Source of the DNA: Halofilum ochraceum
GTDB lineage: Bacteria > Pseudomonadota > Gammaproteobacteria > XJ16 > Halofilaceae
Length of the DNA: 64,000 nucleotides
Assembly (NCBI RefSeq): GCF_001614315.2
Contig: NZ_LVEG02000004.1
Coordinates: 310,001-374,000, forward strand
Direction of reading: 5' to 3'
In this document: piece by piece, positions 36,818-46,026 of the stretch
Position numbering within the stretch: position 1 is the stretch's first letter
Layout: each line of letters opens with the position of its first letter
The notes under the pieces: generated by a model
The model's database searches: none
What the model was told of the DNA's origin: nothing
What the model saw: only the letters and a program-made list of their open reading frames with translations
Made by a program: the position numbers and the translations under genes

Positions 36818-37714
36818 TCAACCACGCGAGGTCCTCGCGGCGATCGCGACACCGATCGCGGCCAGAACGATGCCGGGCCACGCCAGCAGTGGCATGGTTT
36901 CCCCGAGGACACCCCAGGCGATCAGCGCCGCCCCCGGCGGCACGAGGAAAAACAGGGCCGAGACGCGTGCGGCCTCGCCGTGGCGGATCATCGCGAGCAG
37001 CAGGGTGATCGCGATCAGCGAGTTGAAGACCACCAGGTAACCGAGCGAGATATAGAGTTCGGGTACCCATTCCACCTGCATGGTCTCGGTGAGCATTGCG
37101 ACCGGCAGGATCAGTGCGAACGCGACCAGGTACTGGATGGCGTTCGCCGTGACCGGATGATGGCTCACGCCGAAGCGCTTCTCGTACAGGGTTCCGCCCG
37201 TGATCGACACCAGCGCGGCCACCGCGGCCAGGATGCCGATCATGGATGTGGCACCCACGGCTGAGCGGGCCGCGATCACGAGCATCGCGCCGGTAAGCCC
37301 CATGATGAGACCGGCCCAGCGGCGCAGCCCCACCTTTTCCCCCGCCGTCCACGGTACGAACAGCGCGACCAGGATGGGTTGCAGCGAGACGATCAGGGCG
37401 ACACCACCGGCGGAAATACCGAGTTCGAACGAGTAATACGTCAGACCGAAGTAGATGCCCTGGATGAGGGTGCCGACCGCCGCCAGATGGCCCCAGTCGG
37501 CCGCGCGCCGCGGCAGCGGTGGCCGCATCAGCAGGACCAGCGGCAACAGCACGATCAGCACGCTGCCATAGCGCATGGCAAGGAACGTCATCGGCTCGGC
37601 ATGCTCCAGTCCGAGCTTGCCGAAGGTGAACCCCGCCGACCAGAACAGCAGGAACAGCACCGGCGCCGCGCGCAGCCAGAGCGGCGTCCCGGTGTTACCA
37701 GGGTCGGGGGACAA
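36818..37714 (-). CDS. EamA/DMT-family transporter
   Basis: A 298-residue inner-membrane protein with ten predicted helices as two EamA repeats. Typical segments are LFLLFWSAGFTFGKLGLEH near the N-terminus and SALFFLVPPGAALIAWGVLGE in the last repeat. Family members export amino acids or other metabolites, and the substrate here is unknown. Translation probably starts at the TTG at 37714, because GAGGAAAG lies just upstream and no better ATG precedes the first helix. It diverges from the second BCCT gene. Confidence 0.88.
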   Translation of the reverse strand: MSPDPGNTGTPLWLRAAPVLFLLFWSAGFTFGKLGLEHAEPMTFLAMRYGSVLIVLLPLVLLMRPPLPRRAADWGHLAAVGTLIQGIYFGLTYYSFELGISAGGVALIVSLQPILVALFVPWTAGEKVGLRRWAGLIMGLTGAMLVIAARSAVGATSMIGILAAVAALVSITGGTLYEKRFGVSHHPVTANAIQYLVAFALILPVAMLTETMQVEWVPELYISLGYLVVFNSLIAITLLLAMIRHGEAARVSALFFLVPPGAALIAWGVLGETMPLLAWPGIVLAAIGVAIAARTSRG

Positions 37715-37925
37715 GTGCTTTCCTCATGCCTTTGCTGTAGGGGGTTTTGATGGCGCGCCGTATGCGCGTCATATCGGGAACCGGGCACTATACCGGTGGT
37801 GACGTCCGCTCGCAGCCCGCCGCTTCAGGCCCCGTCTGTATCGCGTCGGTGGCGGGGCGGGGTGCATGCCGGCGGTTGCCTGATTGGTGTACCGTGGCCC
37901 CGCGCACCCGATCCAGAGGTCCCCC

Positions 37926-39479
37926 ATGGAGCCCATTCCGCACAAGCCGCTGTTGTTCGGACTGTTCAAGCGGACCAGCCGCCCGGTGTTTATCGGTTCC
38001 GCCATGATCCTGTTCGGACTGATCGCGTTCGTCCTGCGGGATCCCAGTGGTGCCGAGGCCACCTTCGCGTCGCTGCAGTCCGACGTGACCGCGGCGTTCG
38101 GCTGGGTGTATCGCTACACCATGACGGCGGTGTTGCTCTTTTCCCTGCTCATGCTCGTCAGCCGTCACGGGGCACTGCGCCTCGGCGATCCCGCCAGCAA
38201 GCCCTCTTTCAAGCGCGTGAGCTGGTTCGCGATGATGTTCGGTGCCGGTATGGGGATCGGGCTGCTGTTCTGGAGTGTGTCGGAACCGCTGGCCCATTTC
38301 GCCAACCCGCCGAGCGGCGCCGCCGGCACGGCCGACGCCGCCCAGCGCGCGATGCGACTGACGTTCTTCCACTGGGGGCTACACGCTTGGGCCGTCTACG
38401 CCGTCGTGGGGCTGGCGCTCGCGTATTTCGGGTACCGGCGCGGACTGCCGCTGACCATCCGCTCGACGCTGTTCCCGCTGTTCGGGCGCCGGATCATGGG
38501 ATGGCCCGGGCATACGGTCGACATCATCGCGGTCGTGGCGACGATGTTCGGCGTGGCCACCTCTCTGGGGCTCGGTGCGATTCAGCTCAATGCCGGTCTG
38601 CAGTACCTCTTCGGCGTGCCCGTGTCCGCGCTGGCCCAGTTGCTGATCGTGGCGGCGATCACCGCGCTGGGGACCTGGGCGCTGGCGCGCGGACTCGACA
38701 AGGGGATCGAAGCGGTGAGCCGGCTCAATATCGCGATCGCGGTGATCCTGCTGGTCGCCGTGCTGCTGCTGGGCCCGACCGTGCGGCTGCTGGAACTGCT
38801 CGGTCAGGCGACGACCGACTATCTGGTCAATATCCCGACGCTCTCGCTGTGGAGCAACGCGTTCGGCACGCCGGACTGGCAGCAGCAGTGGACGCTGTTC
38901 TACTGGGCCTGGTGGATCTCCTGGTCACCGTTCGTCGGTATGTTCATCGCCTGGATCTCACGCGGACGCACGATCCGCGAATTCCTGGCCGGCGTGCTGC
39001 TGGTGCCTGCCGGAGCGACGCTGATCTGGCTCTCGGTTTTCGGCGGCACGGCCCTGAATATGGAGCTGTTCGAGGGCGCGGAGATCGCCGATGCGACCGC
39101 CGCGGACGTCAGCAGCGGGCTGTTCCTGATGTTCGATGCGTTGCCGCTGTCGTGGCTGCTCGGGGCGATCGCCTGCATCGCGCTGGTGACCTTCTTCGTG
39201 ACCTCGTCGACGTCCGGTGCGTTCGTGATCGATGTCCTCACGGCCGGTGGCGATCCGGATCCGCCGCGCCTGCAGCGCGTGTTCTGGTCGGTCATGACCG
39301 GCGTGGTCGCTGGCAGCCTGTTGCTGGGCGGTGGCCTGGTCCCGCTGCAGACGGCCGCCATTCTGGCGGGGCTGCCGTTCACGATCGTGCTGTTGCTGCT
39401 GTGTGTCGGCGTCTGGCGTGCCGTGTTGCTGGAGGAAAGCAGCGGGCGGCAGTCGGACGCGGATGCCGCGGGCGGCTGA
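37926..39479 (+). CDS. BCCT-family osmolyte transporter (copy 2)
   Basis: A 517-residue carrier homologous to the one at 17177. The signature FYWAWWISWSPFVGMFIAW with SRGRTIREF, the GMGIG loop (FGAGMGIGLLFW) and FFHWGLHAWAVYA are conserved. About 12 helices are predicted with short termini and no extended regulatory tail. GAGG lies 7 bases ahead of the ATG at 37926, which discards 14 upstream in-frame residues. It probably takes up betaine, choline or another zwitterion. It converges with a small membrane protein gene 11 bases away. Confidence 0.94.
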   Translation: MEPIPHKPLLFGLFKRTSRPVFIGSAMILFGLIAFVLRDPSGAEATFASLQSDVTAAFGWVYRYTMTAVLLFSLLMLVSRHGALRLGDPASKPSFKRVSWFAMMFGAGMGIGLLFWSVSEPLAHFANPPSGAAGTADAAQRAMRLTFFHWGLHAWAVYAVVGLALAYFGYRRGLPLTIRSTLFPLFGRRIMGWPGHTVDIIAVVATMFGVATSLGLGAIQLNAGLQYLFGVPVSALAQLLIVAAITALGTWALARGLDKGIEAVSRLNIAIAVILLVAVLLLGPTVRLLELLGQATTDYLVNIPTLSLWSNAFGTPDWQQQWTLFYWAWWISWSPFVGMFIAWISRGRTIREFLAGVLLVPAGATLIWLSVFGGTALNMELFEGAEIADATAADVSSGLFLMFDALPLSWLLGAIACIALVTFFVTSSTSGAFVIDVLTAGGDPDPPRLQRVFWSVMTGVVAGSLLLGGGLVPLQTAAILAGLPFTIVLLLLCVGVWRAVLLEESSGRQSDADAAGG

Positions 39480-39490
39480 TCCGGTCGTAT

Positions 39491-39904
39491 TCAGTCGCTC
39501 GCGCGAAACTTGCCGCACAATTCCCGCGCAAGGTCCTCCAGCATCGCCGTCATGACGATGACCACCGCCGCGGGGGCGGCGCGCTCGCCGGGGAGCTGCA
39601 GCCATCCGTGCAGCGATTCGGGCGTGTGGATCCAGGCGGCGGCCATCAGCGCACCGAGGAATGCGCCGGCGGCCAGATCGTATACCGCAGCCCCGTGGCG
39701 AGGGCGGGCGCGATTGTAGCGGCGCAGCCAGACTCCGGCGGGGAAGACCGCTGCCAGCACCAGCAGGAACGACGTTGTCGGTGTGTCGCTCGCCAGCACG
39801 GCCGCGGCGATCAACCCGAGCGCCAACGACGCGCACAGTGCGCGCCTCTGTGTCCCTTCACCGTTGATGCGTTGCAGTTCTCGTTCCAGTTCGCGGTCGT
39901 GCAC
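39491..39904 (-). CDS. Small hypothetical membrane protein
   Basis: A 137-residue protein starting at GTG with a charged N-terminus (HDRELERELQRINGEGTQRR) and probably three to four membrane helices (ALCASLALGLIAAAVLA; TSFLLVLAAVFPAGVWL; YDLAAGAFLGALMAAAWI; AAVVIVMTAMLEDLARELC). It lies 87 bases downstream of the dctM stop in the same direction, so it may be the last gene of the TRAP transcript. Not assigned to a known family. Confidence 0.6.
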   Translation of the reverse strand: MHDRELERELQRINGEGTQRRALCASLALGLIAAAVLASDTPTTSFLLVLAAVFPAGVWLRRYNRARPRHGAAVYDLAAGAFLGALMAAAWIHTPESLHGWLQLPGERAAPAAVVIVMTAMLEDLARELCGKFRASD

Positions 39905-39991
39905 GCGCGCCGTCCGTTCGTGACATGGCCGCGCAGGATGCCACGGCCGGGGTGGCGAGGGCAGACCCGTCGGCCACCGGAAGGTCTCCTC

Positions 39992-41281
39992 CTACCGGCC
40001 CGGCAGCCACAGCGACAGCGCGGGCACGTAGGTGATGATGAGTACGGCCGCGAGCAGCAGGAAGAAGAACGGCAGGGTCGCCCGGTACAGCGTCATGACC
40101 GGCTTGCCGAAGCGGAAGCTGGCGATGAACAGGTTCATGCCGACCGGCGGCGTGAAATAGCCGATCTGCATGTTGGCGAGGAAGATGATGCCCAGGTGCA
40201 GCGGATCGATCCCGTAGCCGAGTGCGACCGGCAGCAGGATCGGCACGATGATCACCAGCGCCGAGAAGATATCCAGCATCATGCCGAGGATCAGCAGGAA
40301 AATGTTCAGCAGGATCAGGAACGTCCAGCGGTTGTCGACCACGGACTGGATCCACTCGAACAGCCGGGTCGGCACCCGGGCGTCGATCATGATGTTGGTC
40401 GAGGCGAGCGAGACGCCGAGGATCAGGAGGATGGCCCCGACGAGTTTCATCGCATCCACGAGTACGTCCGGCAGGCGGCGCCAGTGGATGTCGCCGCGGA
40501 TCATGACCTCGACCACCAGGGCGTAGACGGCCGCCAGCGCCGCGGCCTCGGAGATCGCGATGAGGCCGCCGTAGATACCGCCGAGGACGAACAATGGCAG
40601 CGGCAGTTCCCAGCCGGCGTCACGGATCGCGGCCCATGCCTCGCGGCGGTCGAAACCCGGGTGGTCCGGCGAGCGCAGTCCCCGGCCGTGGTAGACGCTG
40701 TACGCGCTCAGGATCACGAGCATCAGCACGCCCGGCAGCAGCCCGGCAAGGAACAGGTCATTGATGCTCATGCTGATCGGCAGGTCGAGCTGCTGGGCGA
40801 CCACCCCGTAGAGGATCAGCGGCAGGCTGGGCGCGAACAGGATGCCGAGGCTCCCCGAACTGGTGACCAGTCCGAGGCTGAAACGGTCACCGTAGCCGGC
40901 CGTCTTCAGCGCCGGGTAGAGCAGGGCGCCGAGGGCGACGATGGTGATGCCGGAGGCGCCGGTGAATGCGGTGAACAGCGCGCAGGCGATCAGTGCCACG
41001 ATCGCCAGCCCGCCGCCGAAGCCCCCGAGCAGCGCGTCGGTGAGGCGGACAAGGCGCCGTGGCGCATCGCTCTCGCCGAGGATGTAACCGGCGAGCGTAA
41101 ACAACGGGATCGCCACCAGGATCGGCATATCCGCGATCCGGTAGATCTCGATGATTACGGCCTGACCATCGATGCCGGCGAGGTGGAAGCCGATCAGTGC
41201 GCTGGCACCGATTACCGCGAACAGCGGTGCGCCCGCCAGCGCGGCGAACAGCAGGATCAGGGTGACGATGGCCGTCGTCAC
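39992..41281 (-). CDS. dctM: TRAP transporter large permease (DctM)
   Basis: A 429-residue membrane subunit with about 12 helices, the Na+-coupled translocation channel of a tripartite ATP-independent periplasmic transporter. The ADMPILVAIPLFTLAGYIL, GASGITIVALGALLYPAL and FTPPVGMNLFIASF segments are characteristic. The GTG start at 41281 shares a 4-base GTGA overlap with the dctQ stop; longer upstream readings of the frame run through dctQ and are not used. The substrate is set by the binding protein encoded upstream. Confidence 0.95.
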   Translation of the reverse strand: MTTAIVTLILLFAALAGAPLFAVIGASALIGFHLAGIDGQAVIIEIYRIADMPILVAIPLFTLAGYILGESDAPRRLVRLTDALLGGFGGGLAIVALIACALFTAFTGASGITIVALGALLYPALKTAGYGDRFSLGLVTSSGSLGILFAPSLPLILYGVVAQQLDLPISMSINDLFLAGLLPGVLMLVILSAYSVYHGRGLRSPDHPGFDRREAWAAIRDAGWELPLPLFVLGGIYGGLIAISEAAALAAVYALVVEVMIRGDIHWRRLPDVLVDAMKLVGAILLILGVSLASTNIMIDARVPTRLFEWIQSVVDNRWTFLILLNIFLLILGMMLDIFSALVIIVPILLPVALGYGIDPLHLGIIFLANMQIGYFTPPVGMNLFIASFRFGKPVMTLYRATLPFFFLLLAAVLIITYVPALSLWLPGR

Positions 41282-41787
41282 GATTGCGGCCGCCCGAGGG
41301 GGTCGCGGCCGCGCAGGAAGGCGACGGCGAAGAGTGCGTAGCGTAGACCGATCAGGCCAAACGCCAGCGGCAGGATCGTCACGACGGCCCAGGTGGGTAC
41401 CCCGGCGAAGGCGGTGCCGGCGAACCCGTATTCGAGTACTACGTAACGGACGCCGTGCCAGACGATCGCAGCGCACACCAGCGTGGTGAAGATACAGGCG
41501 GTGGCCTGCAGGCCCCGTCGCCACCGATCGGGCAGTGCCCGGGTGAGGATATCGATCGCGATATGGCTGCCGTCACGGCTCGCGGTCACGGCGCCAAGCA
41601 GGCCGACCCAGAGCACGAGCGAGCGCAGGGTCGGCTCGATCCAGATCTGGCTACTGCCAAAAACGTTGCGCAGTACGATCTGCAGTGCCGCGAGGATGAC
41701 CATCGCCAGCACGGCGACGACCAGCAGTCCGTTCTCCGTGAGGTGCAGTCCGCGGCGCAGCCGTTCGATGGGTGTGTCAGTCGTCAT
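41278..41787 (-). CDS. dctQ: TRAP transporter small permease (DctQ)
   Basis: A 169-residue four-helix membrane protein that scaffolds the TRAP permease. Characteristic segments are LALQIVLRNVFGSS-like (seen as LAALQIVLRNVFGSSQIWIE) and SRDGSHIAIDILTRALP. The ATG at 41787 overlaps the end of dctP by 11 bases (ATGACGACTGA), and its stop overlaps dctM by 4 bases, so the three are translationally coupled. Confidence 0.94.
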   Translation of the reverse strand: MTTDTPIERLRRGLHLTENGLLVVAVLAMVILAALQIVLRNVFGSSQIWIEPTLRSLVLWVGLLGAVTASRDGSHIAIDILTRALPDRWRRGLQATACIFTTLVCAAIVWHGVRYVVLEYGFAGTAFAGVPTWAVVTILPLAFGLIGLRYALFAVAFLRGRDPLGRPQS

Positions 41788-42799
41788 TCCGCGCGCGGTA
41801 TTCGCTGACCAGCCCACGTACGCGTTCGAGCAGTTCCGTGTCGAAGCGCCCTTCCTGTTCCATATTGTTCAGCGTTTCGCGGGCGATGGCTTCCCACTCG
41901 CGCTCCTCGGGCGGTCGCGCCGGCTCGACGGCGGATATCCCCCGGGATTCGAGCGCCGCCAGCGCCTCGCGATTGTCTTCGGCCGTGATGTCGTCGAGGC
42001 GCTCGAAGGTGTCTTCCAGTACCGTCTGCACGGTTTCCCGGTCGCCGGCCTCCATGCCTTCCATTGCGCGTTCGTCGACGACCATCATCGCGATCAGGAA
42101 CAGCAGCGGCGCATTGGTGTAGTGATTGACGCCCGTGTGCCACTGCAGCGCGATCGCGCCGGATGGGTTGATCGCGACCGTATCGACCAGCCCCGTCTGC
42201 AGGGACGTATAGACGTCCGACACCGGCAGGGACACCGGTTGGCTCTCCGCCGCCTCGAACATCCGCGCGGTGATCTCGTCGCCCTGGGGGACCCAGACCC
42301 TGGCGTCACCGAGATCCTGGACGCTGTCGATCGGGTCCTTGCTGAACAGATACGTGAAACCACCCTCGCTGATGCCGGTGACGACAAAGCCCTCGGAGCG
42401 CACGCGCTCCCGGATCACCGGGTCGATGCGTTCACGTACGTACTCGACTTCCTCGCGGTTGCGGAAGACGAACGGCAGGCTGTAGACCTGTGCATCGGCG
42501 TGGATCTTCGACAGGGCGTTGGCGGTGATGACGGCGCCGTGGAGCTGGCCGATCCGGATCTTGCGCAGGACCGCCTGATCGTTGCCCATGACGCCGCCCG
42601 GAAACAGCTTGAGCTCAACCCGTCCATCGGTACGCTCGGCGATCGTATTGCCCGCCTTCTTCAGTTCTTCGATGAACGTGGTCCCGGCCGGAACCGACGT
42701 GGCGATCTTCAGGGTGCGGGCTGCACTCGTATTCGAGGCGACACCCAGCAGCGCGCAGGCAAGCGCGAGCGCTGCAAGGGGGTGGAAACGGCGAACCAT
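41777..42799 (-). CDS. dctP: TRAP transporter substrate-binding protein (DctP family)
   Basis: A 340-residue periplasmic receptor with a signal peptide (LAALALACALLGVASNTSA). It has the DctP fold: LKIATSVPAGTTFIEELKKA near the N-terminus, VYSLPFVFRNREEVEYV, and the central LGDARVWVPQGDEITARMFE where the conserved substrate-carboxylate Arg is expected. Most family members bind organic acids, but the ligand cannot be read here. It follows the TatT-like lipoprotein gene by 23 bases and overlaps dctQ. Confidence 0.92.
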   Translation of the reverse strand: MVRRFHPLAALALACALLGVASNTSAARTLKIATSVPAGTTFIEELKKAGNTIAERTDGRVELKLFPGGVMGNDQAVLRKIRIGQLHGAVITANALSKIHADAQVYSLPFVFRNREEVEYVRERIDPVIRERVRSEGFVVTGISEGGFTYLFSKDPIDSVQDLGDARVWVPQGDEITARMFEAAESQPVSLPVSDVYTSLQTGLVDTVAINPSGAIALQWHTGVNHYTNAPLLFLIAMMVVDERAMEGMEAGDRETVQTVLEDTFERLDDITAEDNREALAALESRGISAVEPARPPEEREWEAIARETLNNMEQEGRFDTELLERVRGLVSEYRARNDD

Positions 42800-42822
42800 C
42801 GGCGTACTCCAGGGCAGGACGG

Positions 42823-43674
42823 CTAGAAGAAAGAGTCGGCGCTGGAGCGCAGTTCCTGCGCCCGTTCCTGCGCCAGTCGATTGGACAGCGTGAGGTCACC
42901 GGCGGCCGGGTCCGCCTCGATCACTTCGGTTACGAGGCGGTCGTGGAGTTCCCGGTCATACACAAGGCGCGCGTAATTCTCCGCGAACAGCGCCTTGGCC
43001 ATGAGGTTGCGCCCGCCGGAGAGCTCGATCGCGCGCTCGAAATGCGCGCGGGCCTCTTCCGGTTCGCCGCCCAGAGCGGCCGGGCGCTGGGACAGCAGAA
43101 CGCCCTGGTAGACGTGGGCGAAGCCGTGGTCGGTTTCCGGTGCGATCGCGATCACGCGCTCGAAGGCCACCTCGAGTTTGGGCAGATCGGCGAGTGCAGC
43201 GTAGTCGTCGGAGCGCGCCCGCAGCCAGCCGGCCCAGACCGCGGCAAAGCGGTACAGGGTTTCGGCCTCGTCCTCGTTGTCGACCGTTTCATTGACCGCG
43301 TCCCTGAACGCGGGGAAGCGTCCGTCCAGCGTCTCGCAGACGGCTTCGAGGCGCAGGCACAGGCCGGAGCGCGCGTAGTCGTAAGCGGTCTGCGACAGGA
43401 TTCGCCGACGCTCGGGGTCCTCGACAAAGCTCCCGGCGTAGGTCCCGTACAGACGTCCGGCGGTGAACTGTGCGCCGGCGTCGTCGGGCGAGCGGCGTGC
43501 GAGCGTATCCGCGAGGATCAGGTACGATGGCGCGCCATCGCGGACCACCGCCGGATCGCTCTGTGAGGCGATCGACTCGCCCAGGCTTTGCGAGAGGCCG
43601 CCGAAGCCCGTGCACCCGGTGGCTGCCGCGAACAGGGCCGCCAGTACGATGCCCCGCGGGATGATGTTGCGCAT
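42823..43674 (-). CDS. TatT-like lipoprotein, TRAP transporter T component
   Basis: A 283-residue lipoprotein. A signal sequence ends in the lipobox FAAATGC, with Cys at residue 21. The body is helical with TPR-like repeats (for example RAHFERAIELSGGRNLMAKA), matching the T component of tripartite TRAP systems described in Treponema (TatT with TatP), thought to pass hydrophobic ligands to the DctP-type receptor. It is the first gene of the four-gene TRAP unit. GGAG lies about 11 bases before the ATG at 43674. Confidence 0.86.
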   Translation of the reverse strand: MRNIIPRGIVLAALFAAATGCTGFGGLSQSLGESIASQSDPAVVRDGAPSYLILADTLARRSPDDAGAQFTAGRLYGTYAGSFVEDPERRRILSQTAYDYARSGLCLRLEAVCETLDGRFPAFRDAVNETVDNEDEAETLYRFAAVWAGWLRARSDDYAALADLPKLEVAFERVIAIAPETDHGFAHVYQGVLLSQRPAALGGEPEEARAHFERAIELSGGRNLMAKALFAENYARLVYDRELHDRLVTEVIEADPAAGDLTLSNRLAQERAQELRSSADSFF

Positions 43675-43814
43675 TGCGTGCCGTCTCCGATTGTATCCGT
43701 CCCAGCGTACGGCGCCCGTCGCGCTATGCAACCCTTCAGCAGCCTGCGCCGGCCGATTGCGGATCTTACCCTGGTAGACCGCTGGGTTGATGCGCACGCA
43801 TCGCATGGACCATT

Positions 43815-45920
43815 TCAGCCGCGTTGCCGGGGCGGGGACCGCAGTCGCCGGGCGAACGCCGCGGCGGGCTCGGGGCGGCCGTACCAGAAGCCCTGCACCT
43901 TGTGGCAGCCCAGTTCGCGCACGAGTTGGAGCTGGCGTTCGGTCTCCACTCCCTCGCCCACGACATCGAGGTCGAGTTCCCGGGCCAGGGCGATGACGGC
44001 ACGAATGATCGCGCGGACGCCACGATCGGCCTCTGCCTGTACGACGAACGAACGGTCGATCTTGAGGCCGTCGAGCGGCAGGTGGGTGAGGTAATTCAGC
44101 GCCGAATAACCGGTGCCGAAATCGTCGATGTAGATCGCGCAGCCCATGGCCTTGAGTGCCCGGCAGGTGGCGACGACGGGCTCCGGATCCGCCATGAACT
44201 GGCTCTCGGTCAACTCCAGGACCAGGCGCCACCCGGAGCCGGCGTGCCGGGCGAGGATCCGCCGCACCTGGCCGACGAACTCCGGTGCCTTGAGTTCCTG
44301 CAGGGAGACATTGACGGCGACATCGAGCCCGTGACCCGCGCGCCCCCACGCGGCCGCCTGGGCACAGGCCTCGTCCGTCACCCGGCGCCCAAGCGCCGCG
44401 ATCAGGCCGGTCTGTTCGGCAACGGGGATGAAGCGGTCGGGAGGGATCTCGCCCAGTTCGGGGTGATTCCAGCGCAGCAGCACCTCGGCGCCCACGGTGT
44501 GGCCGTTCCCGAGGTCAACGACGGGCTGCCATGCGAGAGAGAAGTCATTGGTGTCGATCGAATGCCGCATTGCGCGCTCGATCTCGCGACGCTCGCGGGC
44601 CTGCAGATCGAGTGCGGCGGCGTAATAAGTGATGGTGCCGGACGCGTCGGCAGCGCCGCTGTGCAGCGCGAGTTCGGCCCGGGCGAGCAGGTCGCGCGCG
44701 TCGCCGGCGTCGGTCGGGTAGACGGCGACCCCCATGCTGACCGTGAGGAAGATTTCCTGGCCATCGACATCGATGCGTACCGGGAAAGCATCGGCGAGCC
44801 GGCCGGCGAGGCGGGAGACCGGGTTGCTGTCGTCCACGTCCGCGAACACGACGGCGAACTCGTCGTTGCCGAGCCGGCCGATGCTGTCGCCCGGACGGAT
44901 CCGCTCCGCAAGGCGCTCCGCCACGGTGTGGAGAACCCGGTCGCCGGCGTGGCGTCCGCTGGTGTCGTTGATGGCCCGGAACCCGTCGATATCGAGCACG
45001 ATGGCCGCGATGGTCCGACCACTGCGTTCGACCGCATTGACCGCCTGCACGAGCCGGTTCTCGATCAGTGCCCGGTTGCCGATCCCGGTCAGATCATCGT
45101 GGTAGCTCAAATGCTGCAGCGTGTGCTGCTGTCGCAGATAGCCCACCCCGAGTCCGATGTTGTCGGCGATCTCGGTGAGCAGCGCGCATTCCTCCTGGTC
45201 CTCGAAGAAACCGCGTGCGCCGGCGTAGATCGCGATCAGGCCGATGACCGTGCCGCCGCTGCGCAGGGGGACGAGGGCGATTTCCGAGAAGGTGCCGACG
45301 GGTGGGCCGCTGTGATCCAGGATCCCGCCTCCGCCCGCCTCGATGCGCGCGAATTCGCCGTCGCTCAGGGCGCTGGCGAGTGGGCCGGCGGCGGCGAGTT
45401 CCGCCGCTGGGACCTCGATACCGACCGCGGGCAGGCCCTCGGCCGTCGCTGATGCCACCGTCCGCAGCGTGCCGTCTTCGGGGCCGAGCAGACCGATCCA
45501 GGCGCAGGGGAAATGGCCGCCATGTACCAGTGCCCGGCAGGCCTCCTCCAGCAGCAGATCGCGATCCTGCACGCGCAACAGGCTCGCATTGACCATGCGC
45601 AGCACGTCCTGGACACGGTTCACCGCCGCCAGGCGGTCATGCTGGTGGCGCAGCACCCGGTCGCGGCGCTCCAGTTGGCGTGCGTATCGCTGGACAAGTA
45701 TGTACAGGAGGGTTCCGGTAACGAGGACGAAACCGATGCCCTTCACCGATTGTACCCAGGCCATCTGCCCCGGCGCCCAGGTCAGCGCCGCGGCGAGGCG
45801 ATCGGAGAGCGTGATCCAGACGGCCGCGATGAGCACGTAGCTCAGCGCCACGAACAGCGCGAATCGCCGTGGCTGTAGCGGTGCACCGCGCGTTCTGGTA
45901 TCCATCCGCGGACGCGGCAT
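43815..45920 (-). CDS. Membrane GAF-GGDEF-EAL protein, probable c-di-GMP phosphodiesterase
   Basis: A 701-residue protein with two N-terminal membrane helices (ALFVALSYVLIAAVWITL; GIGFVLVTGTLLYILVQ), a GAF-like domain (about 100-260), a GGDEF domain (about 275-435) and a C-terminal EAL domain. The cyclase loop reads GNDEF, not GGDEF, which probably abolishes synthesis; RPGD upstream may bind c-di-GMP. The EAL domain keeps EVLLRW, NVSLQ, LELTES, YIDDFGTGYS, LKIDRSFV and VGEGVET, so hydrolysis is likely. AGGAAA lies 8 bases before the ATG. It is a single-gene unit and would oppose the cyclase at 15147. Confidence 0.92.
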   Translation of the reverse strand: MPRPRMDTRTRGAPLQPRRFALFVALSYVLIAAVWITLSDRLAAALTWAPGQMAWVQSVKGIGFVLVTGTLLYILVQRYARQLERRDRVLRHQHDRLAAVNRVQDVLRMVNASLLRVQDRDLLLEEACRALVHGGHFPCAWIGLLGPEDGTLRTVASATAEGLPAVGIEVPAAELAAAGPLASALSDGEFARIEAGGGGILDHSGPPVGTFSEIALVPLRSGGTVIGLIAIYAGARGFFEDQEECALLTEIADNIGLGVGYLRQQHTLQHLSYHDDLTGIGNRALIENRLVQAVNAVERSGRTIAAIVLDIDGFRAINDTSGRHAGDRVLHTVAERLAERIRPGDSIGRLGNDEFAVVFADVDDSNPVSRLAGRLADAFPVRIDVDGQEIFLTVSMGVAVYPTDAGDARDLLARAELALHSGAADASGTITYYAAALDLQARERREIERAMRHSIDTNDFSLAWQPVVDLGNGHTVGAEVLLRWNHPELGEIPPDRFIPVAEQTGLIAALGRRVTDEACAQAAAWGRAGHGLDVAVNVSLQELKAPEFVGQVRRILARHAGSGWRLVLELTESQFMADPEPVVATCRALKAMGCAIYIDDFGTGYSALNYLTHLPLDGLKIDRSFVVQAEADRGVRAIIRAVIALARELDLDVVGEGVETERQLQLVRELGCHKVQGFWYGRPEPAAAFARRLRSPPRQRG

Positions 45921-46026
45921 CCGGTGTTTCCTTTCTCCCGAGTACGGGCAAACTGCTGCGAACCCCCCGCCAAGTCAATAGTCGGGTGGTTCTCACGCCC
46001 GATCCGCTTGCGCCGTCACGTCCCGC

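Noticed and set aside
37796-41341. A 1181-codon open frame on the plus strand
   Set aside because: It runs out of frame through the BCCT gene and antisense to the TRAP genes and a membrane-protein gene, all with clear families. The product is Arg/Gln/Asp-rich with no domain; long open frames are expected by chance at this GC content.
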